Notes: generated by a model from the letters alone, not told the origin. Shown: positions 1 through 6,718, numbered from the stretch's first letter. The stretch is 10,641 bases of DNA from an uncultured Lachnospiraceae bacterium (GCA_902783735.1 CACZSE010000181.1:1-10641), one strand, 5' to 3'. Numbers and translations: made by a program.

Positions 1-44
1 ACATAGACTTCATTATTATCTATCTTTTCAAATATACGAAACAT
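1..44 (-). CDS. Possible start of the next operon gene (partial, runs off left edge)
   Basis: An ATG at 44-42 opens a frame of 14 complete codons (MFRIFEKIDNNEVY) that is still open at the window edge. An in-frame TGA lies at 71-69, so this ATG is the first possible start. A GGGGTG run ends about five bases before the ATG and could act as a ribosome binding site. The ATG lies 41 bases after the aepY stop, a spacing like that of the other genes in this operon. Nothing in 14 residues identifies a family. By context it could be a further phosphonate-tailoring or surface-transfer gene, but that is only inference, and the frame may be spurious. Confidence 0.4.
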   Translation of the reverse strand, partial: MFRIFEKIDNNEVY

Positions 45-85
45 GACAACACCCCGTTTTCCTGTTTCTCAAAATATGTTGACAA

Positions 86-1201
86 TCACCTGATATATTC
101 CATGAATGCTTCTTTATTCTCTTTAGCCGTAGTGGTCGGTCTTCCAAGATCATCCCTGGCTCCGATCCCGCACTTGACTTCGATAAACGAGAGCTCGTTT
201 TTATCTTTCGCATCCTTAAGAGCCCTGTCAAGATCCTCATAGTTATTTACACATATCGCATTTGGATATCCGCACGCTTTTGCAACACCTGTAAGATCTA
301 TGCTGTCGGCTACCGTTGCCATCCCGCCGACAGTCTCATGTGCACCGTTATTGATCACTATGTGCACCATATTATTCAGCCTGTTTGCACCCAAGAGAGC
401 CATCGAGCCCATATGCATGAGCACGGCACCGTCACCGTCAACGCACCATACTTTTTTGTCGGGTTTGTTTATCGCAACACCCATTGCGATAGAGCTGCTG
501 TGTCCCATGGAACCGACCGTCAAAAAATCTCTTCCATGACCCTGAGCGTTTTGTTCGCGTATCTCAAAAAGCTCTCTGCTGGCTTTTCCCGTTGTGGAAA
601 CGATAATGTCTTTTCCGGTATATTCAACAATATGACGTATGATCTCTTCCCTGATCATGGGGTAGTCATTCTTATATACCACCTTCTCATCGTAAGACAA
701 TCCGCCTTTTTTAACAACAAAAGCAGCGCTCTTTCCCTGTTCAAAAAGTCTTCTGTAACCGGCCATCCATTTTTCTATATCTTCGGACGTGGTATCCTTA
801 TCTATGATATTGTAAGCGATATCCATGTCCTCCAAAAGCTTGCATGTAACCTTTCCCTGATATACATGCTGGGGCTCGTCATGGACACCGGGTTCACCTC
901 TCCATCCGACTATAAATAAGACAGGAATGGCATATACCGCATCATTTAATAATGAAGCGACCGGGTTGATGATATTGCCTTCTCCGCTGTTTTGCATATA
1001 TACGACTGCCACCTTGCCTGTCGCCAGATGATAGCCTGCAGCCAACGCAGTGCAGTTACCTTCATTTGCCGCTATCACATGGTGCTCCTTGTCTATGCCG
1101 TATGTATGCATGAGATAATTGCATAATGCTTTTAACTGTGAATCCGGCACACCTGTATAAAAATCTGCTCCTATGGCAGATATGAGTTCCTCTACTTTCA
1201 T
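86..1201 (-). CDS. aepY: Phosphonopyruvate decarboxylase (thiamine-diphosphate dependent)
   Basis: Predicted to decarboxylate 3-phosphonopyruvate to phosphonoacetaldehyde and CO2 in the cytoplasm. This is the essentially irreversible step that pulls the unfavourable PEP mutase reaction forward. The 371 residues have the normal length and a single-chain ThDP-enzyme layout. The N-terminal pyrimidine-binding domain has TGVPDS at 16-21 and the activating Glu47 in ANEGNCTALAAGYHLATGK. The C-terminal diphosphate-binding domain has GDG at 256-258, with the paired Asn at 284-285 closing the GDG-N(N) metal/ThDP motif. The start is ATG, preceded by AAGGAG six bases upstream. It begins 35 bases after the cytidylyltransferase stop and is the last complete gene of the operon in the window. 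Sulfopyruvate decarboxylase is the closest alternative family; the adjacent PEP mutase and AEP transaminase argue for phosphonopyruvate. Confidence 0.95.
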   Translation of the reverse strand: MKVEELISAIGADFYTGVPDSQLKALCNYLMHTYGIDKEHHVIAANEGNCTALAAGYHLATGKVAVVYMQNSGEGNIINPVASLLNDAVYAIPVLFIVGWRGEPGVHDEPQHVYQGKVTCKLLEDMDIAYNIIDKDTTSEDIEKWMAGYRRLFEQGKSAAFVVKKGGLSYDEKVVYKNDYPMIREEIIRHIVEYTGKDIIVSTTGKASRELFEIREQNAQGHGRDFLTVGSMGHSSSIAMGVAINKPDKKVWCVDGDGAVLMHMGSMALLGANRLNNMVHIVINNGAHETVGGMATVADSIDLTGVAKACGYPNAICVNNYEDLDRALKDAKDKNELSFIEVKCGIGARDDLGRPTTTAKENKEAFMEYIR

Positions 1202-1236
1202 ATTGCTTCTCCTTTATGGAACATGATCCGGTCGCA

Positions 1237-1929
1237 TCACTTAAGTCTCTCTTCCAGAGCTTTCAGCTCATCAACCGTATCGAGTTCTTCGATCGCGCCT
1301 TCTTTTATCGGATGGACCTTAAGCTTAAGATCATCTGTTATGCTGTCAACCACATCATCCCAAAAGAGGTTTTCATAGCCTTCACTTCCAAACCGCTTTT
1401 CAACCGCATCCGCAATCTTGACCGCCTCTTTCTTTTTCAAGAAGGACACTCCAACCATATTATAGCAATCGGTCACTCCTTTGCCGACTCTTTTAATGCA
1501 GGAATCCTCATCCAGTTCAAATCCCCAGTCATTTACAAATCCTTCTCTATATAATCCGTAATAGCACGAAAAGTCGGGGTGACCCTTAAACAGTCCGCTG
1601 TCCATTACATACAGATCCGCTTCACAGACAAAACAGTCATCCTGTCTCAGAATGTCCGCGGCAACATATACCGATGAGATATTGTTTATCGTCTCATAGT
1701 AAGGATTCTTAATAATATGAATATTATCATATTGCTTAAGAAGGACATCGAATTGTTCGCCCAAATATCCCACTACAACATAAATATCCTTTACGTCTGC
1801 ATTGAGCAATCCGTCAATAACAGTATTTATCATGGGTTTATCGCATACCGGTATGAGAGGCTTGGGTGTAGTCTCCGTAAGAGGTCTCATCCTGGTCCCC
1901 ATTCCGGAAGCCATCAGTATTGCATTCAT
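1237..1929 (-). CDS. LicC/PntC-like cytidylyltransferase, probably making CMP-2-aminoethylphosphonate
   Basis: A 230-residue nucleotidyltransferase of the sugar-nucleotide/LicC class, about the length of pneumococcal phosphocholine cytidylyltransferase LicC. Visible motifs are the N-terminal nucleotide-binding loop LMASGMGTRMRPLT (5-18), PKPLIPVCDKPMI (22-34), VVVGY (51-55), the acidic metal site EADLYV (103-108) and a second acidic cluster FWDDVVDS (189-196). LicC-like enzymes encoded beside PEP mutase (called PntC) are known to activate AEP with CTP to CMP-AEP, by analogy with CDP-choline. Substrate and name here are inferred from the flanking aepX, aepY and phnW genes rather than from residues. 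The gene lies between aepX (45 bases upstream) and aepY (35 bases downstream), with GGGAG shortly before its ATG. A hexose-1-phosphate nucleotidyltransferase is the main alternative, but the short length and context disfavour it. Confidence 0.8.
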   Translation of the reverse strand: MNAILMASGMGTRMRPLTETTPKPLIPVCDKPMINTVIDGLLNADVKDIYVVVGYLGEQFDVLLKQYDNIHIIKNPYYETINNISSVYVAADILRQDDCFVCEADLYVMDSGLFKGHPDFSCYYGLYREGFVNDWGFELDEDSCIKRVGKGVTDCYNMVGVSFLKKKEAVKIADAVEKRFGSEGYENLFWDDVVDSITDDLKLKVHPIKEGAIEELDTVDELKALEERLK

Positions 1930-1974
1930 ATGATCTCCCGTATAACATAAATCAGTTTTCCACGCAGTCAGTTT

Positions 1975-3270
1975 TTACAATTCATCTATAAGCGAGATGA
2001 TCTGCTTTATGGGCATAAGTCTGCTGTCGACTTCCTTTGCCCTGTGATATTTCAAAATATCCTTTGCAGTCTGCTCCATCGCGGGAAATGCACTTCTTGT
2101 GAGCTGATTTGCATATATAACAATGTTCACTCCGTGTGATGCGAGCTCATCCTCGGTCACGGTATTAAATGAAGACGGGACCACAACAATGGGAGTCCTT
2201 GTGTCATGTTCTCTGAACAGATCGCAAAACTGCAATATCTCATCAGGTTCTTTTCTCCTGCTGTGGATCATGATACCGTCGGCACCCGCTTCAACATAGG
2301 CACGCGCTCTCTTTAAGGCATCATCCATGCCCTGTTCAAGTATAAGGCTTTCGATCCTTGCAATGATCATAAAATCATCTGTCAACTGAACCTTCTTGCC
2401 CGCTTTTATCTTTTCGCAGAAATGCTCTATTGTATCCTGAGTCTGCTCGACATCTGTTCCAAACAATGAGTTCTTCTTTAAGCCGACCTTATCTTCTATG
2501 ATAACGGCAGATACTCCCATCTTTTCCAAAGAACGTACGGTATAGACAAAATGCTCGGTAAGACCGCCGGTATCTCCGTCAAAGATGATGGGCTTTGTTG
2601 TTACCTCGGTCACATCATCGATAGTCCTGAATCTGGAGGTCATGTCGACAAGCTCGATATCGGGTTTTCCTTTGGCGGTAGAATCGCAAAGGGAACTGAT
2701 CCACATTGCATCAAACTGATCGAGTCCGCCATCATTTTCAACAATGGTCTTTTCGGCAATGAGTCCCGTAAGACCGCTGTGAACCTCAATGGTCTTTACC
2801 ACATCGCATATATCGATAAGCTTACGAAGTCTCGGACGTCTGTATTCGGGCATGGCAAGCTTTTCTCTCATAATGGTATCGACATGTCTGACTTCTTCAT
2901 TGTATGTATAAGGAACGTCTATTATCTTTCCGCCGTAAGCCGACAGGAGTTTTTCGACATTATCTCTTATGGCTTTCATGGGGCCCTCAGACCAGTTATC
3001 TCCGTGTATGACATAATCCGGCTTAAGCTCTTCTATTATCTTGTCATACATGATGGTATCCTGTACAACAACCCTTGAGACCTCAGGTATCTCTTCTACC
3101 AGCTTCTTTCTTTCTTCAAATGATATGGCCGAAAATCTGTTGAATCTGATCATAGCCTTATCGCTTATGACACCTACGATCACATCCCCGTATTTTTTTG
3201 CCTCATTTATAATATTCATGTGTCCCGCATGGATCACATCCGTACAAAAGCATGTATATACTGTTGCCAT
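1975..3270 (-). CDS. aepX: Phosphoenolpyruvate mutase with N-terminal cytidylyltransferase-like domain
   Basis: Catalyses rearrangement of PEP to 3-phosphonopyruvate, forming the C-P bond; this is the entry reaction of nearly all natural phosphonates. Residues about 1-135 resemble TagD-type cytidylyltransferases, with HAGH at 14-17 and HGDNW at 89-93. Residues about 150-431 are a PEP mutase/isocitrate lyase-fold barrel with the Mg-binding DGDTGG at 231-236. The PEP mutase signature EDKVGLKKNS at 259-268 (EDK-x5-NS) separates mutases from phosphonopyruvate hydrolase and isocitrate lyase relatives. At 431 residues it matches the two-domain form known from bacteria. The C-terminal motif of TagD-like domains (GIS-S/T-T) is not present where expected: residues 121-132 read YTYNEEVRHVDT, so the N-domain may not be catalytic. 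The ATG is preceded by AAGGGAAG. It follows phnW after 83 bases that contain a hairpin. Confidence 0.96.
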   Translation of the reverse strand: MATVYTCFCTDVIHAGHMNIINEAKKYGDVIVGVISDKAMIRFNRFSAISFEERKKLVEEIPEVSRVVVQDTIMYDKIIEELKPDYVIHGDNWSEGPMKAIRDNVEKLLSAYGGKIIDVPYTYNEEVRHVDTIMREKLAMPEYRRPRLRKLIDICDVVKTIEVHSGLTGLIAEKTIVENDGGLDQFDAMWISSLCDSTAKGKPDIELVDMTSRFRTIDDVTEVTTKPIIFDGDTGGLTEHFVYTVRSLEKMGVSAVIIEDKVGLKKNSLFGTDVEQTQDTIEHFCEKIKAGKKVQLTDDFMIIARIESLILEQGMDDALKRARAYVEAGADGIMIHSRRKEPDEILQFCDLFREHDTRTPIVVVPSSFNTVTEDELASHGVNIVIYANQLTRSAFPAMEQTAKDILKYHRAKEVDSRLMPIKQIISLIDEL

Positions 3271-3311
3271 TTTTTCTTCCCTTTTACCATATAACCGTCA
3301 AAGCTTTCCCG

Positions 3312-3337
3312 GACAGCGGTTTCCTGTGCCCACTGTC
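3312..3337 (-). other. Hairpin in the phnW-aepX intergenic gap
   Basis: In the operon's RNA, GACAGTGG can pair with CCGCTGTC across a 10-base loop. The stem has seven Watson-Crick pairs and one G-U pair; the G-U position is a mismatch on the opposite strand, so the element favours minus-strand RNA. There is no following U-run, so it is not an intrinsic terminator. It could be a 3'-end stabiliser or processing site within the longest gap of the operon (83 bases). The role is inferred only. Confidence 0.4.
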
Positions 3338-3353
3338 TGTCGGCCCGATTGCT

Positions 3354-4481
3354 CTAATATCTTACCGGTATTGCCACATTGTATTCTTCAAGTGCGGCTC
3401 TTAAGACCACAAAGAAGTCCTTTATATCCTGTTCATCGATAGCACCGAGTGCACACAACCTGAATGTGTTTGTTGTGGATATCTTGCCGGGGTAGATCGT
3501 AAACCCTCTTTCGTAGCAATAATCATGTATCTTTTCAAAACTGAAGTTTGGATCGTTCGGATACTTAACCGATACTACCAGTCCCGATTGCCATTCTCTT
3601 TTTATTATATCTTCAAATCCGAGTTCATCCAAGCCGTCATGTATGGCATTAAATACTCTTGTGTGTCTTGCCCACTTGGCCTGTTCGCCCTCTTCATAAT
3701 ATTCCTTCAATCCCTGTATGGCCGCATATATCGTCTGGACGGGAGGTGTAAAATGCATCTCACCGGTCTTTTCAAAATAGTCATACTGAAGATAGAGATT
3801 ACAATAATAGGATCTCCTGGGATAATCCTTCGATCTTATGATCTCCGATGTCTTTCCTATGATAAAAGAAAGTCCGGTCATGGCCATGATGCCCTTTTGA
3901 GCGGAAGCCATGCAAAAATCTATATTGTCTTCATATACATTGATAGGTCTCATTGCAAGGGTAGAGGTTGTATCAACCGTAAATACCGCACCGTATTTAT
4001 GAGCAAGTGCACCTATCTCTTTTATCGGATTTAAGATACCCGTTCCGGTCTCGTTGTGAGTTGTATGAACAAGCTTGATGTCCGGATCATTCTTCAGGGC
4101 TTCCTCAACCTTTTTAAGATCGGGCAGTTCATCTACGGCAAATTTAAGGTCTGTGTATGGTAATCCGTAGTATTCACATATCTCTACGGCTCTTGTACTG
4201 TACGCTCCGTTGTTCACTACCAAAACCTTGCCGCCTTCAGGTAAGAGCGAATTGATACAGATATCGATATTTATGGTTCCGGAACCGCAAAACAGTACTG
4301 AGGTATAATCTTCGGGCTTCGCATGAACTATACCGAGAAGATCTTCTCTCAGGCCTTTCATAAGCCCCGCAAACTCCTTCTCTCTCGGACAGATATCCGG
4401 GACCACCTGAGCATATTTAACCGTATCGGTCGTGGTCGAAGGACCCGGATTCAATAAAATGTTTCTCTTTATACTTTCCAT
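3354..4481 (-). CDS. phnW: 2-aminoethylphosphonate--pyruvate transaminase (biosynthetic context)
   Basis: A PLP fold-type I aminotransferase of 375 residues, interconverting phosphonoacetaldehyde plus an amino acid with AEP plus a 2-oxo acid. Support includes the N-terminal LLNPGPSTTTDTV (9-21), ICPREKEF (30-37, the counterpart of the family's HREKEF), CGSGT (65-69), HNETGTG (142-148), the cofactor-ring Asp170 and the Schiff-base Lys196 in ASAQKGIMAMTG. In degradative clusters this enzyme sits beside phosphonatase (phnX). Here it is with PEP mutase and the decarboxylase, so it should work towards AEP; this biosynthetic form is often called aepZ. The start ATG lies 11 bases after the stop of the YidC-transferase fusion, with AAGGAG four bases before it, indicating tight co-translation. 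Alanine-glyoxylate aminotransferase relatives are the main alternative and are unlikely given the context. Confidence 0.93.
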   Translation of the reverse strand: MESIKRNILLNPGPSTTTDTVKYAQVVPDICPREKEFAGLMKGLREDLLGIVHAKPEDYTSVLFCGSGTINIDICINSLLPEGGKVLVVNNGAYSTRAVEICEYYGLPYTDLKFAVDELPDLKKVEEALKNDPDIKLVHTTHNETGTGILNPIKEIGALAHKYGAVFTVDTTSTLAMRPINVYEDNIDFCMASAQKGIMAMTGLSFIIGKTSEIIRSKDYPRRSYYCNLYLQYDYFEKTGEMHFTPPVQTIYAAIQGLKEYYEEGEQAKWARHTRVFNAIHDGLDELGFEDIIKREWQSGLVVSVKYPNDPNFSFEKIHDYCYERGFTIYPGKISTTNTFRLCALGAIDEQDIKDFFVVLRAALEEYNVAIPVRY

Positions 4482-4492
4482 AACACTCCTTT

Positions 4493-6370
4493 TTATCGTT
4501 TAGAATATTCGATAAGCTTGTTTATGATATATCTTGCACCGACCTCGCCGCTCTTTCCTATGTTAAACAGATATTTCTCCCTGACCTTAGCAATGGACTC
4601 GGGTGAGTATATCTCATCATGAAGAACTCTCTCAACAACAGAACCCAGTGTGGAAAGTTTGTCCGTATCTACCGATATTCCGATCTCATCTCTTACCGTC
4701 ACATCAAAAGGCTCGATACCTATCTCTTCATAGTCGGGGTTCATGATCTTCATGGGAGTATTGATATACAGCGTAGGTCTTAAAGTCGTAAATGAATACT
4801 CAAAGCCTATACCCGACCAGTCAGTCATGAGAATGTCCGCATCAAATACGGTCTTGTTCGAAGAGAAATCCATCTGAAGTTCAAAATCGTCAAAAGAAGC
4901 ATACTTTTCTTTGATGGAAAGAAGCTTGTCTTCAAAATGTCTCACATATTGAGGATGCGGACGAAGAATAACATGATAACCCTTTCCAAGTATCTGATCG
5001 AGTATCTCATCTATGCACATATCGATCAGGTTGTCCTGCTGCCATGAAGGAGCGATCAGTATCTCTTTTACGTCCCTGCCTTCTCTTTCATCGGGCTTAT
5101 ATTGAGCGATCATGTCATCTATAAGTCCGTAACCGGTACGAACAAGATTCTTTTTGGGCAGGTTGTATTTCTCTTCCTGTGCCCTTATCTCTCTTTCCGT
5201 CAATTCATTCGGCACGAATATCGTGGAGAAATTATCAAGAGCATGCTTACGATAACTCAGATTTACATCACCCATGGCATGATCCATATAAATGTACTCA
5301 ATATCATCCTTAACAAGCGATTTCTTGATATGATAGGTCTGCAGATCCGGAGTCGTCATGACCATGATATCGGCCTCAAGCTTCATCATAAGAACAATAA
5401 ACTTATTCTCACCGATATAGTAGGTCTTAAATCTCTCGGATGACATCTTAAACACCTCATCGTCCGGATCGCCGCAGATGTAATGTATGACTATGTCGGT
5501 CTTTGCCAGAATAAACTCTATAACGTTTTTAAAATACTTATAAAACCCGTTCTTCTCGGAATAAAAAACGATCTGTTTATAGCCGTACTTGAAGAATCTT
5601 TTATAATCCTGCTTTTCTCTTTGCTGGTTTTCCTTACTTATCTCTTTTTTTGCCGTCTTATGGTACTGTTCTACCTTATCGAGTTCTTCACGGCTTTCTT
5701 TTAATGCCTCATAATCGATGTACTTCTTTGGGCTGATGCACGCATTCAAAATAAACAGCTGAACCACTGCAAGGATGTTTCCTATGGTCCAGTAAAGCGC
5801 AACACCTGCGGTCACAAAAAATCCCAGATAAAGTGAAAGCCCTACCGATATACCCATAGTTGTATATTTATTCACCTTACTCTGTTCGGACTGAAGAACA
5901 TTTGCCTTGTTCTGGATATAACACATAAACCATGCAGAGACTCCCGCAATGATCGGTACCAGTATATATCTGCCGAGAACCTTTGAAGGAATGACATTCA
6001 GATCAAATCCCGCAAACATGGTATCCGGCACACTGAAATGCTTAAGTCCTTCCACCACACCCATGAGTACTATAAGCTGAACGATGACAGGTACAAGATC
6101 TAACATGGGATGATATTTCTCACGTTTGTAGAGATTGTAATTCTCTTCGGAGATCATGTCGGAATTGCCGTAAAATTTTGCCTTGATCCTGTTCATCTCA
6201 GGGTACATCTTTACCATTTTTATGGAATTGTACTGAACCATGACAGATATCGGGATCAGTATGACTTTACTCAATAACGTAAAAAATATGATAGACCATC
6301 CGTAATCGGGTATGATCTTATAGCATCCGGATAATAATGCAGCGAATGCTTTTCCTATTGCACTTATCAC
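4493..6370 (-). CDS. YidC/Oxa1-type insertase domain fused to TagB/TagF-type glycerophosphotransferase domain
   Basis: A 625-residue two-domain membrane protein. Residues 1-212 are YidC-like with five hydrophobic segments (about 24-43, 92-108, 135-152, 171-189, 191-210). They carry the family patterns GWSIIFFTLLSKVILIPIS, YHPMLDLVPVIVQ and AGVALYWTIGNILAVVQ. No signal peptide or large extracellular domain precedes the core. A charged, helix-prone linker (about 213-258) leads to a CDP-glycerol glycerophosphotransferase-like domain (about 260-620) with DHAMGD (363-368), FVPNELTEREI (385-395), ILIAPSW (437-443), RPHPQ (470-474) and TDWSGIGFEY (516-525). Known relatives polymerise or prime teichoic acids with release of CMP. 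As first gene of an AEP/CMP-AEP operon it may transfer AEP or a polyol phosphate to a surface polymer; that is inference. The start is GTG at 6370; an in-frame TAA lies just upstream, no ATG occurs before the second hydrophobic stretch, and GAGG lies nine bases before it. Confidence 0.9.
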   Translation of the reverse strand: MISAIGKAFAALLSGCYKIIPDYGWSIIFFTLLSKVILIPISVMVQYNSIKMVKMYPEMNRIKAKFYGNSDMISEENYNLYKREKYHPMLDLVPVIVQLIVLMGVVEGLKHFSVPDTMFAGFDLNVIPSKVLGRYILVPIIAGVSAWFMCYIQNKANVLQSEQSKVNKYTTMGISVGLSLYLGFFVTAGVALYWTIGNILAVVQLFILNACISPKKYIDYEALKESREELDKVEQYHKTAKKEISKENQQREKQDYKRFFKYGYKQIVFYSEKNGFYKYFKNVIEFILAKTDIVIHYICGDPDDEVFKMSSERFKTYYIGENKFIVLMMKLEADIMVMTTPDLQTYHIKKSLVKDDIEYIYMDHAMGDVNLSYRKHALDNFSTIFVPNELTEREIRAQEEKYNLPKKNLVRTGYGLIDDMIAQYKPDEREGRDVKEILIAPSWQQDNLIDMCIDEILDQILGKGYHVILRPHPQYVRHFEDKLLSIKEKYASFDDFELQMDFSSNKTVFDADILMTDWSGIGFEYSFTTLRPTLYINTPMKIMNPDYEEIGIEPFDVTVRDEIGISVDTDKLSTLGSVVERVLHDEIYSPESIAKVREKYLFNIGKSGEVGARYIINKLIEYSKR

Positions 6371-6468
6371 GCTCTGTTACCTCATATAAAACAAAATAAA
6401 CGATCGTATAAATCTGTATACCGAAAACGTGCCCGTGACATGTTAGCGGCCCATTTACACAATCATAC

Positions 6469-6497
6469 ATTATATCATAAGTCACTTTTTCACTCAA
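6469..6497 (-). promoter_or_regulatory. Predicted promoter of the phosphonate operon
   Basis: Read on the minus strand, TTGAGT (6497-6492) is followed by a 17-base spacer and a perfect TATAAT (6474-6469). A TG one base before the -10 box makes it an extended -10. Transcription would start near 6462, giving a leader of roughly 90 bases before the GTG start at 6370. It is the only strong housekeeping-type promoter I see ahead of the operon; the internal gaps show none as good. Confidence 0.65.
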
Positions 6498-6525
6498 CAA
6501 ATCAAAAGGAAATTACGCCCTGTTA

Positions 6526-6554
6526 TTGACATCGTTTTTTTTCTGTGATATCGT
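6526..6554 (+). promoter_or_regulatory. Predicted promoter of the yifB/comM-dprA operon
   Basis: TTGACA (6526-6531), a 17-base spacer and TATCGT (6549-6554), with TG one base before the -10 (extended -10). The -10 matches the consensus at four of six positions. Transcription would begin near 6561, leaving a leader of about 158 bases. The -35 boxes of this promoter and the opposing phosphonate promoter are 28 bases apart, back to back. Confidence 0.5.
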
Positions 6555-6584
6555 ATCGCTTGTCATCTTTCAAGCGATGACAAG
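6555..6584 (+). promoter_or_regulatory. Two overlapping perfect dyads at the yifB transcription start (operator or switch)
   Basis: Dyad A pairs ATCGCTTG (6555-6562) with CAAGCGAT (6571-6578), an 8-bp stem with an 8-base loop. Dyad B pairs CTTGTCATC (6559-6567) with GATGACAAG (6576-6584), a 9-bp stem with an 8-base loop. The two share bases and cannot form together. They begin directly after the predicted -10 box, where a repressor operator would sit. If transcription starts near 6561 only dyad B would be nearly complete in RNA. Neither is followed at once by a U-run. Function is inferred. Confidence 0.45.
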
Positions 6585-6608
6585 ATGAAAAATCTGCATC
6601 AGACAATG

Positions 6609-6626
6609 CATATTTATCATATTTAT
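6609..6626 (+). repeat. Two tandem copies of a 9-bp AT-rich unit
   Basis: CATATTTAT occurs twice in direct succession, followed by CATTTTTT, which could be a decayed third copy. It lies in the yifB leader. No function is evident. Confidence 0.6.
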
Positions 6627-6668
6627 CATTTTTTGCCGGTGTTTTTTCGTCCGAAATACCGCAATCCC

Positions 6669-6690
6669 GGGAGCATGGAGTAATGCTCTC
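6669..6690 (+). other. Small stem-loop upstream of yifB
   Basis: GGGAGCAT (6669-6676) pairs with ATGCTCTC (6683-6690) using one G-U pair, with a six-base loop GGAGTA. The loop exposes a GGAG, but the nearest ATG (6683) is only two bases away and opens a seven-codon frame, so a leader peptide is doubtful. The stem lies 28 bases before the yifB start and could affect its translation, which has no clear ribosome binding site of its own. Confidence 0.3.
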
Positions 6691-6718
6691 TTCAATCACC
6701 GTATGAAAAAAGAAAATT

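Larger units (their letters stand above)
6371..6718. other. Divergent intergenic region between the phosphonate operon and yifB/comM
   Basis: No gene is supported in these 348 bases. From left to right they hold a leader of about 90 bases for the phosphonate operon, its promoter (6469-6497), the yifB promoter (6526-6554), overlapping dyads (6555-6584), two tandem copies of CATATTTAT (6609-6626), T-runs at 6628-6634 and 6641-6646, and a small stem-loop (6669-6690). Short frames in both directions through this stretch lack ribosome binding sites or recognisable sequence. Confidence 0.7.

Noticed and set aside
338..919. Long open frame (193 codons) on the plus strand inside aepY
   Set aside because: It lies wholly antisense to a gene with clear ThDP-enzyme motifs, has no ribosome binding site, and its protein shows no recognisable domain.
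6266..6268. Lys35 where many YidC proteins have the conserved groove Arg
   Set aside because: Lys in the TLLxK(L/V)xLxP motif is, as I recall, common among clostridial YidC proteins, so it is not evidence of a dead insertase domain.
6323..6325. LLSGC at residues 12-16 of the YidC fusion resembles a lipobox
   Set aside because: The preceding hydrophobic stretch is too short for a lipoprotein signal, and the segment aligns with the ordinary YidC stretch before the first core helix.
6318..6500. Minus-strand 60-codon frame upstream of and overlapping the YidC-transferase gene
   Set aside because: Its start lies upstream of the predicted promoter, it overlaps the YidC coding region in another frame, and it has no ribosome binding site.
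6534..6542. T-run resembling the tail of an intrinsic terminator
   Set aside because: No GC-rich stem precedes it on the plus strand, and it falls within the spacer of the predicted yifB promoter.
6683..6706. Seven-codon leader peptide (MLSSITV) before yifB
   Set aside because: The GGAG in the stem-loop is only two bases from the ATG, and the peptide has no regulatory codon pattern.
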